A stretch of DNA of 15,134 nt from Gammaproteobacteria bacterium (GTDB taxonomy: Bacteria; Pseudomonadota; Gammaproteobacteria; Steroidobacterales; GCA-2729495), in NCBI GenBank assembly GCA_030429685.1, contig JAUIEY010000028.1, forward strand, positions 1 to 15,134, written 5' to 3'. The position numbers and the translations under genes were made by a program. Shown here piece after piece: positions 6,995 to 15,134 of the stretch. Below the pieces are notes generated by a model. The model searched no databases, was not told where the DNA came from, and saw only the letters and a program-made list of their open reading frames with translations. Positions within the stretch are counted from its first letter, which is position 1. The number at the start of each line of letters is the position of its first letter.

Positions 6995-8319
6995 TGCCTG
7001 AAACACTTGTTATCAGACTGCCGGATGATGCCGCAGCGGCAGCCGAGTGCATCCTGGTGGACAATGCCGGCGCACCGCTCGGGCCGGCCACGGAGGATAC
7101 GCTGGAGCAATTTGCTGAACTCAGTGCCGGCCGGCGGGTGATCGGGCTGGTGCCTGCCAGCCGCGTGCTGCGAACCGGAGCCAGCATCCCCCTGCGTAAC
7201 AAGGCGCGTATCCGTCAGGCACTGCCATTCGCGCTGGAGGAACAACTGGCGGCAGACGTTGAAGGGCAGCATTTTGCGTTCGGCGGCCGCGACGACGCGG
7301 GCCGGATACCGGTTGCCGTGGTTGCCGAAAACTGCGTGCAAAACTGGCTGCAGCAACTGCTCGATGCCGGTATCAAACCCGATGCAATATTTGCCGAGAG
7401 CGACGGCCTGAGCGCGGTCCCTGCAACCGTCATCGTGCTGGTGGATGGCGGACGCATAATCATTCGCGATATTGACGGCAGCACTACCGTAGCCGATCCG
7501 GATTCGCTGCAGGCCATTATTGAACTGATGCTGGATTCCAAAGCGGCGATTGCGGATGCGCCTGTTGCCGCAGCTGCTGACCAGGATGCGGCGGATACCG
7601 CCGTTGATCCGGATGCAGACAATGTCCCTATCAATCTGCTGATTTATAGCGGCGAAGATGATTACGAGCGCTTTGCGGTGCTCTGGGATATGTTGCGGCT
7701 GCGCGTGGCCAGCCTGGACGTAAAAATTCTGCCTGACGGCGCCCTGCCCCGGCTGGCCAGCCAGATTGCCACCGCGGGTGGCGTCAATCTGCTGCAGGGC
7801 GTATTTGCACCCAAACGAGAGCTGCCAGTGCAATGGCGGCAATGGCAACTGCCCGGCATGCTGCTTGGCGGACTGCTGGTGATGGCGTTGCTGCAGGCCG
7901 GTATCGGGCTATGGCAGCTGCGCGGCGAGGAACAGGCGCTTGATCAGGCCGCGAGCGAACTGTTTGCCAGTACTTTTCCCAACGCCGGTGCAACCGGCGA
8001 CCCATGGTCGGCACTGCGCTCCCGGCTGGGCAACACGGTGACGGCGGCAGACCCGACGGCGCCAGGCTTTGCCGAAGCCATTGAAGTGCTGGCAGGAGCA
8101 TTCGCCGCCACGCCTGACATAAAAATGGAGGCACTGAGTTTCCGCGACGGCAAACTTGACCTGCAATTAATTGCGCCGAGTGTCGAACGGCTGGATCTGC
8201 TGCGTCAGGGTATTGCCGCAGCAGGCAAGTATGACGCCGATATCCAGTCAGCCAACCCGGACGGTTCAATCATTAAAGGGCGGTTGCGCATAGCGACAGC
8301 TGGCGGAGAAGGCGCATGA
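6994..8319 (+). CDS. gspL: Type II secretion inner-membrane platform protein GspL
   Basis: GspL anchors the secretion ATPase GspE to the inner membrane through its cytoplasmic domain and pairs with GspM in the periplasm. The 441-residue protein has the expected order: an actin-like cytoplasmic domain (residues 1 to about 265), the NLLQGVFAP motif just before the membrane at 265-273, one transmembrane segment at about 287-308 (MLLGGLLVMALLQAGIGLW), and a periplasmic ferredoxin-like domain with ALSFRDGKLDLQLIAPSVE. An Ala/Asp-rich stretch at about 182-210 looks like a flexible insertion between cytoplasmic subdomains. The start overlaps the gspK stop by one base and the end overlaps gspM as ATGA. 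Confidence 0.94.
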   Translation: MPETLVIRLPDDAAAAAECILVDNAGAPLGPATEDTLEQFAELSAGRRVIGLVPASRVLRTGASIPLRNKARIRQALPFALEEQLAADVEGQHFAFGGRDDAGRIPVAVVAENCVQNWLQQLLDAGIKPDAIFAESDGLSAVPATVIVLVDGGRIIIRDIDGSTTVADPDSLQAIIELMLDSKAAIADAPVAAAADQDAADTAVDPDADNVPINLLIYSGEDDYERFAVLWDMLRLRVASLDVKILPDGALPRLASQIATAGGVNLLQGVFAPKRELPVQWRQWQLPGMLLGGLLVMALLQAGIGLWQLRGEEQALDQAASELFASTFPNAGATGDPWSALRSRLGNTVTAADPTAPGFAEAIEVLAGAFAATPDIKMEALSFRDGKLDLQLIAPSVERLDLLRQGIAAAGKYDADIQSANPDGSIIKGRLRIATAGGEGA

Positions 8320-8801
8320 TTCAGGAATGGCTGGAAAGCATGTCGCCGCGCGAACGCATCATGGTGATTGTGTGTGCCGCAGTCGTGGTTGCTGCACTTT
8401 TCTGGGTGCTGGCGGTTCAGCCGCTGATCAAACAATCTGCCGGGCTCGAAGAGCGTGTGCGCGATAAACGCGCCCAGCTCACTACCCTGCATGAACTGGC
8501 CGCACAGATACAGCCCGGCTCTGCAGACGCAGCGACTGCCGGCGGCAGTGACGACTCGCTGGTGGTGATTATTGATCGCACTACCCGGGCCAAGCAGCTC
8601 GCGGATTACCTCAAACGCAACCAGCCTGAAGATGCCGGCAGTGTGCGACTGCGGTTTGAGGGCGCGCCGTTTGACGCCCTGGTGGACTGGCTGGGTGAAC
8701 TCAATGACCGCTATGCCATGACGGTAAGTAATGCGAGTTTTGATCGCGCCGATGCCGGCCGGGTAAACGCCAGCCTGGTAATTCGCCGCGCCGGAGTCTG
8801 A
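8316..8801 (+). CDS. gspM: Type II secretion inner-membrane platform protein GspM
   Basis: GspM is a small bitopic protein that stabilises GspL and links the platform to the rest of the secretion machine. The 161 residues comprise a short cytoplasmic start with the family motif SPRER (10-14), one transmembrane segment at about 15-35 (IMVIVCAAVVVAALFWVLAV), a short coiled stretch, and a periplasmic ferredoxin-like domain (LRFEGAPFDALVDWLGELN). GGAGAAGG lies just upstream at 8305-8312. The start overlaps the gspL stop as ATGA and gspN follows after three bases. Confidence 0.93.
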   Translation: MIQEWLESMSPRERIMVIVCAAVVVAALFWVLAVQPLIKQSAGLEERVRDKRAQLTTLHELAAQIQPGSADAATAGGSDDSLVVIIDRTTRAKQLADYLKRNQPEDAGSVRLRFEGAPFDALVDWLGELNDRYAMTVSNASFDRADAGRVNASLVIRRAGV

Positions 8802-8804
8802 CAG

Positions 8805-9563
8805 ATGCCCTCTAGCAAGCGATTGCTGCTCATTGGCCTGAGCTGCCTGATCCTGTTCCTGGTGCTGCGTTTTCCTGCCAGTACCGCATTTGCCTGGTTT
8901 GCGCCGGCTAATGTCAATGGCTTCGGTATCAGTGGCACCATCTGGGGTGGCGAAGCGCGCCTGATCAGTGTCGCCGGTCTGCAATTGCGCAACACCGAGT
9001 GGCAAGTGGCGCCGTGGCGGTTGCTTACCGGTCAGTTGGGCGGCCGTTTTCGCAGCCGCTGGGGCGGCGGATTTATTGAAGCCAATGGTGGGATTCGCCT
9101 GTCCGGAACCATCAGCCTGACCGAGGTACGCGGCAGTTTTGATATCGCACCGCTCAACAGCGTTTTCGGCATACCGAATATCGGCGGCATTGCCACTGTG
9201 GATTTGTCAGAAGTCGTCATTCGCGAGAACTGGCCGCAGCGATTGGTTGGACGTGGTGAATTGCGCAGTCTGTCCAGTCCGCTGATGGGCAGCGGCGCGG
9301 CTCAGTTTATCGGCGACATCGGTTTTCAGTTCAATACCAACACGGAAACCGATCGAGACACCGTTACCGGGCAATTGCAGGACACCGGTGGCCCGTTACA
9401 ACTGAATGGCACGCTAAAACTTACGCCACCGCACAATTACGACTTAAAAACCCGGCTGCGTGCCCGCCAGGAGGCGCCGGAATCGTTACGCCGGAACCTG
9501 CAGTTCCTCGGTGCGCCGGAGGCTGACGGGACCCATGTATTCCAACTGGCAGGTTCGCTCTAG
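8805..9563 (+). CDS. gspN: Type II secretion protein GspN
   Basis: GspN is an accessory inner-membrane protein found in some type II systems. Its exact role is unsettled and it is dispensable in several species. The 252-residue protein starts with a positively charged end and a hydrophobic segment at about 7-25 (LLLIGLSCLILFLVLRFPAS). It is followed by the family pattern FGISGTIWGGEARLISVAG and WQVAPWRLLTGQLGG, then a beta-rich periplasmic domain. GGAG at 8793-8796 is eight bases upstream of the ATG. It is the last gene of the operon. Its TAG stop is 15 bases from the stop of the convergent helicase gene, and no terminator hairpin is visible between them. Confidence 0.9.
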   Translation: MPSSKRLLLIGLSCLILFLVLRFPASTAFAWFAPANVNGFGISGTIWGGEARLISVAGLQLRNTEWQVAPWRLLTGQLGGRFRSRWGGGFIEANGGIRLSGTISLTEVRGSFDIAPLNSVFGIPNIGGIATVDLSEVVIRENWPQRLVGRGELRSLSSPLMGSGAAQFIGDIGFQFNTNTETDRDTVTGQLQDTGGPLQLNGTLKLTPPHNYDLKTRLRARQEAPESLRRNLQFLGAPEADGTHVFQLAGSL

Positions 9564-9578
9564 ACAACGCAAAGCGGA

Positions 9579-12500
9579 TTAACTCTGCTCGGCAAATATT
9601 CCCAGCAACGGAAAATACAAAGCGGCGCGCACCTCGCGCTCGGGCTCAAGTGCCTGCATGGCCGCACAATAGCCGGCAAGTTGTTCGGCATAGCGTTCCA
9701 GTTCATTGGCTACAAACCCTTCCAGATCGCCACCTTCGTGGGTACTGGTTTTGTAGTCCACTACCCAGCGCACACCAGCGTCATCCACAAAGGTGCGGTC
9801 TATGATAAGCCGCCGGGTCGCGCCGTCGGCACATACCGTAACCGGGAATTCGCATCGACCCGCCTGCCTGGCACCGAGCAGCCAGCGGCCTTTGTCATGC
9901 GCCAGGGTTACCTGCAGGGCTCTCTCCACCTTTACCGCAGCCGCATCGCACGCGGTTTCAACCACGCCGGCTTCCGCCAGCATGTGCTCGACTGCAGCAC
10001 GATCGAACCAGTCCGGCTGCTGTCGTTCGCAGATAAATTGCAGGCAGCGATGCACCACTGATCCAATATGCATCGCATCCGACCCGGCCCACTCATAGGT
10101 GACTTCGTGCTGTTCGGTTGCTGGCGTAAACTGCCGCGGCACCGGCAACGAATGCGGTGGCAACGGCACATCGACAAGCCGGCGTATCAGCGGCTGCACC
10201 CAATCGTCGCGTTGTTCCGGTGTGCCGGATTGACCGGGCAACTGCACGTCATCCTGACCTAGCGCCGGCCACAGCCTTTCCAGCAGTGACCCCTTGCGGG
10301 GCGCTGCGGGCTCGGCATCCGCATCGCGTTTGACTTCAAAACACAGGTGCAGCTGTTTTTTAGCGCGCGTGGTTGCGACATACAGCAGGCGGTCGCGTTC
10401 ATTGGCTGCCTGCTGGCGATCAAAACGCCGGATAAGATCCTGCAGCGGGTCGCTGTTGTCGCCAACTGCTTCCACCGGCGCCATGAGGTAGTGCGCGTTA
10501 TTGTCCGGTCCGTTGAACTCATGCCATGCCACGGCCTGTTTGTCATCCTGACGGGTGATGCCGTCCAGCGCCGGCAAAATGACCACGTCGTATTCCAGCC
10601 CCTTGGCTTTGAATATGGTCAGCAGGTGCACCCGCGCTGCCTGATCGACATCATCTTCGCGCGACGCCAGCCGTTCATGCAGCAAAAACGCCTCGGCGAT
10701 ATCGCAACCGTCATCGTATTCGTCCAGAGTGGCAAAAAATTGCTGCGCCAGGCGCAATTGACGTGGTTCGCTCAATGCCGCGGGGCCGCCGAGTTGTTGC
10801 CAGGCACCCTCGACCCAATCGCGCAGCGATGTTTTGCCGTTACGCGCGAGAATATCCTCAAGCTTTTCCATGAACTGCGCGAGCCGCCGAGCGCCGTCAG
10901 TCGATACGGCACTGCCCTTGGCTACCGCTGCACGCAGAACTTCAAGCAGATTCGTGTGCGGTTGCGAACTGCACAGGCTATCCAGATCGGCGAGGGTCAG
11001 TCCGCACCAGGGTGCCCGCAACAGCGCCAGCCAGGCGGTGCGATCCGCGGGATGACTTAGCGCCCGCGTCAATGCCAGCAGATCCTGCTCGACGGCCGTT
11101 TCGCCGGGCTGTTCCAGACCTGCCCCGGCAAAGGGAATACCGAGTCGGCGCAGCACTGGCGCTATCAGGCGGGCCTGATGCCGGGTGCGGACCAGTATGC
11201 CTACTGTATCAGTGGCCGACGATTGCACCGCGTGTTGTACCAGTGCACCGATGCGTTCAGCCTCATCGAGGCGCGCTGGCTCTGCAAAGGCATGCAGAGT
11301 GACACCGCTGTCAACAAGTGGCTCGCAAGCCGCCGTGCCTTTGGCAAACTGCACCGCCCCGGTGGCCGGATCACTGACCGCGGGCAACAAAGCCGCAAAT
11401 ACATTATTCACCCAGTCCACAATGGCGGGACGCGAGCGGAAATTGCTGCTCAGGGTCAGCTGCTGCAATTGCAGATTGCCGATGCCCTGCTCCCACAGCT
11501 CCATATATAGCGATACTTCAGCCTGGCGAAAGCGGTATATGGATTGCATCGGATCACCGACTATCATCAGGCTGCGGCCGTCATCACCCGTCCAGCCTTC
11601 GGTGAGTAACCGCAGCAGCCGATATTGCGCCCGCGAGGTATCCTGAAACTCGTCGATTAAAATATGCTGTATTCGATAGTCGAGCCGCAGCGCCAGGGGA
11701 GTGGGAGCGTTGTCGTCAGCCAGTGCCAGCAAGGCGTCTGCAGCAATCTGCAAATAGTCGGTTTCACCGCGTTCGCGGAACACCATGCTCAACTCGGCCG
11801 CCACCAGCGGCAATACCCGAATCAGCGCTGCCAGCGCCTGCCATTGCGCATCACTGTATGCGGCATCCGGCAAACCGCGCACGACATGCAGGGCGTCTGC
11901 CAACGCCGGCAACTCTGCCAGCTCCTCCAGCAGCGTCAGCGCGCGCGCTTTCATCGCCGGATCGCCACCGTCAGCCTGGGTGGGAAAACCGTTGCGTTTA
12001 TCTACTTTCTTGCGGAATTCCGCCGCGCCGTTTTTCAGACAAAATGCAGCGAGCGAACGCCACAGTGACAAGCTCTCTGCACCGGCATCCGGAAAACCGC
12101 TTTGCTCGCGCCACGCTGCAAGGTCTGCATCCGCAGCCCCGGCATGCGCGGCGGCATAGGCCAGCAATTCCTGCAGCTCCGCCGCTGCGGCCGACGGCAG
12201 CAACGCTGCCGCGACCTGCAATTCGCGTTCTATCAGCAGCGCCAGACTCTGTTCCAGAGCACTTCTGGCTGCCGTATCCGCCAGCCCGCTGCCAAGCAAG
12301 GGCAGCCACTGATCACGTTTGGGCAACATCTGCGCCATCAAGCCGATAAAGCGCTCCGTTTGGTTGTCCAGACGACGCATCACCAAACGCAGCGCATCAC
12401 CAAATTCATGCTCGTCTGGCAGTAGCTCCAGTGCGCGGCGCGCGGCGGTCTGATAAAGGTTTGCAGTCTGTTCAGTTACCGTGCCGCTACCGGCGTCGCC

Positions 12501-12887
12501 GCTCAATGGCGCGCAATCGCTGATCCAGCTGTTCACCGAGTCGAAGGTGCGAATGCGCAATCGCGCCGGATAGGCCAACAGCGACCAGCCGCGCTCGCGG
12601 TCGCGCTGCAGGACTTGTGCAGCAAGCGCTGCGGTTTCGGGCAAACGCTCGTCCGGTTCAGCGGGCTGCAGTGCGCCAATAATGCGTGAGCGCATTTCCG
12701 CAGCTGCCTTACGGGTAAATGTCACAGCGAGAATTTGCTCCGGTTCGTCTACGCACGCGAGCAAAGCAAGATAACGCTGCATCAGCAGTTCAGTCTTGCC
12801 GGAACCGGCGGGCGCCTGAACAATTACCGAACGGCCCGGATCTCTGGCCATTTCCCGTTGCGCGGCATCGGCAACTGTGACGCTCAT
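9579..12887 (-). CDS. addA: AddA-like UvrD-family helicase with C-terminal nuclease
   Basis: This is a superfamily 1 3'-5' helicase fused to a RecB-type nuclease, the motor subunit expected to process double-strand DNA ends for recombination together with the overlapping upstream gene. In its 1102 residues the helicase motifs appear in order: Walker A APAGSGKT at 25-32, Ia LAVTFTRKAAAEM at 53-65, Walker B DEFQDT at 412-417, III GDPMQSIYRFRQA at 444-456, IV SNFRSRP at 481-487, V TIFKAKGLEYD at 757-767, and VI LLYVATTRAKKQL at 834-846. The nuclease has His946, Asp1030 (IIDR), DYKTS at 1044-1048 and Gln1069, so it appears active. GAGG at 12895-12898 lies seven bases before the ATG. The ATG overlaps the stop of the upstream nuclease gene. 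RecB is the nearest alternative, but no recC or recD adjoins. Confidence 0.93.
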   Translation of the reverse strand: MSVTVADAAQREMARDPGRSVIVQAPAGSGKTELLMQRYLALLACVDEPEQILAVTFTRKAAAEMRSRIIGALQPAEPDERLPETAALAAQVLQRDRERGWSLLAYPARLRIRTFDSVNSWISDCAPLSGDAGSGTVTEQTANLYQTAARRALELLPDEHEFGDALRLVMRRLDNQTERFIGLMAQMLPKRDQWLPLLGSGLADTAARSALEQSLALLIERELQVAAALLPSAAAAELQELLAYAAAHAGAADADLAAWREQSGFPDAGAESLSLWRSLAAFCLKNGAAEFRKKVDKRNGFPTQADGGDPAMKARALTLLEELAELPALADALHVVRGLPDAAYSDAQWQALAALIRVLPLVAAELSMVFRERGETDYLQIAADALLALADDNAPTPLALRLDYRIQHILIDEFQDTSRAQYRLLRLLTEGWTGDDGRSLMIVGDPMQSIYRFRQAEVSLYMELWEQGIGNLQLQQLTLSSNFRSRPAIVDWVNNVFAALLPAVSDPATGAVQFAKGTAACEPLVDSGVTLHAFAEPARLDEAERIGALVQHAVQSSATDTVGILVRTRHQARLIAPVLRRLGIPFAGAGLEQPGETAVEQDLLALTRALSHPADRTAWLALLRAPWCGLTLADLDSLCSSQPHTNLLEVLRAAVAKGSAVSTDGARRLAQFMEKLEDILARNGKTSLRDWVEGAWQQLGGPAALSEPRQLRLAQQFFATLDEYDDGCDIAEAFLLHERLASREDDVDQAARVHLLTIFKAKGLEYDVVILPALDGITRQDDKQAVAWHEFNGPDNNAHYLMAPVEAVGDNSDPLQDLIRRFDRQQAANERDRLLYVATTRAKKQLHLCFEVKRDADAEPAAPRKGSLLERLWPALGQDDVQLPGQSGTPEQRDDWVQPLIRRLVDVPLPPHSLPVPRQFTPATEQHEVTYEWAGSDAMHIGSVVHRCLQFICERQQPDWFDRAAVEHMLAEAGVVETACDAAAVKVERALQVTLAHDKGRWLLGARQAGRCEFPVTVCADGATRRLIIDRTFVDDAGVRWVVDYKTSTHEGGDLEGFVANELERYAEQLAGYCAAMQALEPEREVRAALYFPLLGIFAEQS

Positions 12888-15134
12888 GCGTCATCCTCGG
12901 TCAAAACCGGACCGCCATCGTAAATGCGGCTCAGTACCGCAAACTGGCCGCGCGCCGAATCCGGATTCAGCGGATCGAAACGAAAGTCACCGTCGGCAAA
13001 CTGCGCGGCAAGTTCTGCCAGCAGCTCCGCCCAGACCTTACGCAACGCTTCCCATGAAACTATTACCTCTTTGCTGCGCGGATAAAAAAACTTTACCTCG
13101 GTGCGGGGTTTACTGCCCGGCGAGCGCATCCCCGGTACATCGATATCCGCTGCACCAACTCCATCGTAGGCAATGCCGCGTGCCGATACCTGGGCAAAGG
13201 CAACGCCGGCAGCATCCGGCACAACGCAACTGACATACAGCGGAAGCTGCAGATCACGCGGTTTGTCCGGATTCCAGTTCTGCCGGTTGACCCGGCCGGT
13301 CTTATAGTCAATTACCAGTAGCGCATCGTCGGCAAGCCGATCGAGCCGGTCGAGCTTCAGATCCAGCAGCAGCGGCCCGATACTGACACTATGCGCACCT
13401 TCGCACTCGACAACGTCGAAGTCTGCCCGCGTCAGGTCAAGCGCAACGAATGCCAGCACACGCTGCACCTGCAACTCCAGTTCCGCTGCCCCCAGCGCCT
13501 GCATAAAAGCTTCATCCGCGCCGGGCAGCCGCGCTATTTGCCGGCGCAGTGATTCGCGCACCAGGGCTTCGCGCTGTGCTACATCCATAGCCGCGAGCTG
13601 TGCCCGACCGGGTGCCGCGGAATACAACGCCTCCAGCGCCTGGTGCGTCAGGTTGCCGCGTTGCCGGGCATCAATGCCGGTAACCGGCACCGGCATCTCG
13701 ACCGCGCCGAGGCGTCTTTCGATAAAAGCATTCAGCGGGCTTACTGCCTGCAGATTGAGCACCGACACGCCGCCGGCGACCTTGCCACCTGCAGGCCACG
13801 GCGGTGGCGGATCCGTCTGCAGAAGCTCTGTCACGCCCCCTGCCTGCATGATCTCGTTCCAGTTTGCCGCGCCAGCCACGGTCTGTGGCGCCGCTGTCGC
13901 CGCAAAAAACGGGCTGGCTGATAACGGCTCACCATCCGCCTGCAGCGGCATGCTGACCACAAGTTGCTCTGTACTGTGACGCAGGCGCTCTGCCTGCTGG
14001 CCGGCCCGGGCAATGGCTTGCGCCGGTGTCGCATCCGGCATGCCGAGGCGGCGCTGCAAGTCCAGCGGCACGAACGCATCGGGTCGCGCCGGTGCCGGCC
14101 ATAATTCCCGCGCCATACCGCATACCCACAGATATTTGAAGCGGTGACCGGCTGCTTCCAGTAAACCCATAACCTGCACGCCGTCCGGCCGGCCTTCGGG
14201 CTGAAACAGGCGTTGCTGCGACAGCGTTGCCAGCGCTGCCAGCGCCTCACCACGCGATACGCTGTCCAGCACCATGCCGCCGGCGGCCAGCTCACGCAGC
14301 ACCTCATGCCAGGACTGCAGCGCCTGCCAGGAACGGCTGTCCAGACTGTCGCCGCCGGGCCAGCCAATGGCCTGCAACAGGGCGGCAAAAGCGGCTGCCC
14401 ACTGCGCCATGCTGCGCGGCTGCCGCTGCCGGCTGTGCTCCAGCAGTTGGTTCACCAGGGCGGCAAACTCCGGTTCATCACGGCACTCGGCAAGCGCGTC
14501 AGTAAGACTGAAGTCAATCCGCAGGCGATCGCGCAGACGCAGTTCCAGTTCCGCGCGCCGGCAGGCATTGCCGGTGCCGCCGGCAAACCAGCGGGAGCGC
14601 AATAGCGCGCTGAACTCGTTAAATTCCGCGCGGCCACCAGCAACACGCAACGCATTCAGGGCCGCCGCAATCACCGCCACGCCGGCCAGCGGCTCGCCGT
14701 AGGACACGTTCAGTGCCACGCCGGTCGACGTGTCCCGCAGGCGCCAGTCCGGTGCCAGCGCGTCGAGAAAAACACGCCGGACCTCGGCAGCCCGCGTGGA
14801 CAAATCAGGAACCACCACGCCGATCCGCGCGGCGGGTTCCGCCTCCAGAATCTGCCGCGCCCAGTCGGCCGCAGCACGCAACTCTGCATTGGCATCCGGG
14901 CAATGGCGCATGGAGACCGCTGTGGCCGGCCGCGCAGCAGCATCATCGCTGGCGGTTACCGTTACGCCGCGTTGGCGCAGCGCGTCCAGAAATGCCTGCT
15001 GTACCGGCACCAGATGGTCGAATCCGCACAACAACAGCGGCGTCAGGTCATCGAATATTCCGGCAGCAGCATCCCGGCGCAGCAGACCGCAGAGTTGTTC
15101 CGGATCCGTCTGACGCCGGTCACGGCAGCCATCG
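12884..15134 (-). CDS. AddB-like PD-(D/E)XK nuclease, DNA repair partner of the AddA-like helicase; 5' end outside window
   Basis: This resembles the 'probable DNA repair protein' (TIGR03623-type) family found next to UvrD-like helicases in beta- and gammaproteobacteria, which I take as the AddB counterpart. The frame is open to the right edge without a stop, giving 749 visible residues; the N-terminus, including any Walker A, lies outside. Visible are GFDHLVPVQQAF, the helicase-like LLEAAGHRFKYLWVCGM, and a C-terminal nuclease with NLTHQALEALY (13632-13654), LDLKLDRLD, DYKTG (13295-13309) and QLPLY. The active site is intact. The four iron-sulfur cysteines of AddB are not: the first site reads VSPLNAF (Ser at 13739-13741) and the C-terminal triplet reads S-x2-G-x5-S (12929-12958). 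The stop overlaps the AddA-like ATG as ATGA, so the pair is translationally coupled. Confidence 0.88.
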   Translation of the reverse strand, partial: DGCRDRRQTDPEQLCGLLRRDAAAGIFDDLTPLLLCGFDHLVPVQQAFLDALRQRGVTVTASDDAAARPATAVSMRHCPDANAELRAAADWARQILEAEPAARIGVVVPDLSTRAAEVRRVFLDALAPDWRLRDTSTGVALNVSYGEPLAGVAVIAAALNALRVAGGRAEFNEFSALLRSRWFAGGTGNACRRAELELRLRDRLRIDFSLTDALAECRDEPEFAALVNQLLEHSRQRQPRSMAQWAAAFAALLQAIGWPGGDSLDSRSWQALQSWHEVLRELAAGGMVLDSVSRGEALAALATLSQQRLFQPEGRPDGVQVMGLLEAAGHRFKYLWVCGMARELWPAPARPDAFVPLDLQRRLGMPDATPAQAIARAGQQAERLRHSTEQLVVSMPLQADGEPLSASPFFAATAAPQTVAGAANWNEIMQAGGVTELLQTDPPPPWPAGGKVAGGVSVLNLQAVSPLNAFIERRLGAVEMPVPVTGIDARQRGNLTHQALEALYSAAPGRAQLAAMDVAQREALVRESLRRQIARLPGADEAFMQALGAAELELQVQRVLAFVALDLTRADFDVVECEGAHSVSIGPLLLDLKLDRLDRLADDALLVIDYKTGRVNRQNWNPDKPRDLQLPLYVSCVVPDAAGVAFAQVSARGIAYDGVGAADIDVPGMRSPGSKPRTEVKFFYPRSKEVIVSWEALRKVWAELLAELAAQFADGDFRFDPLNPDSARGQFAVLSRIYDGGPVLTEDDA

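Noticed and set aside
8205..9005. A 266-codon minus-strand frame across gspL, gspM and gspN
   Set aside because: It crosses three real, coupled genes and its translation has no family-like features.
9579..15134. The helicase-nuclease pair as an anti-phage defence system
   Set aside because: UvrD-like helicases and nucleases occur in defence islands, but this pair matches the chromosomal AddAB-type repair enzymes, lies among housekeeping genes, and has no neighbouring defence or mobile genes.

Overview
The window looks like a stretch of gammaproteobacterial chromosome. It is GC-rich and almost entirely coding, with gene families and a fabG-acpP-fabF-pabB order typical of that class. A Xanthomonadales/Chromatiales-like lineage is my guess, and the window does not settle it. 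There are no tRNA or rRNA genes, no insertion sequences, no CRISPR array and no phage genes. The longest non-coding stretch is the roughly 220-base divergent promoter region at 3591-3814.

Layout. (1) 1-3590, minus strand: fabG, acpP, fabF and the first 395 codons of pabB. This is a fatty-acid elongation operon whose last visible gene makes the folate precursor aminodeoxychorismate. pabB runs off the left edge. (2) 3591-3814: divergent promoters for the fab operon (left) and the secretion operon (right). (3) 3815-9563, plus strand: a tightly packed type II secretion operon, gspG-H-I-J-K-L-M-N. Most junctions are overlapping stop/start codons. It encodes the major pseudopilin, the four minor pseudopilins, the inner-membrane platform proteins L and M, and GspN. 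The usual upstream genes gspC, D, E and F are not here and must lie elsewhere. (4) 9579-15134, minus strand, convergent with gspN: an AddA-like helicase-nuclease, preceded in its transcript by an AddB-like nuclease partner that runs off the right edge. The two overlap by ATGA and probably form a two-subunit double-strand-break end-resection enzyme.

Most of the window is ordinary housekeeping. The observation I rate highest is that the AddB-like nuclease keeps its nuclease active site but has Ser/Gly/Ser at the exact C-x2-C-x5-C spacing of the AddB iron-sulfur cysteines, and Ser at the usual N-terminal Cys-Pro position. Lesser points are the split secretion gene set, a 73-residue Gly-rich tail on GspI, a gspH start that forces a very long prepilin leader, an Ala-type PabB active site, and hairpins abutting stop codons in the fab operon. 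I found no clearly new multi-gene system.
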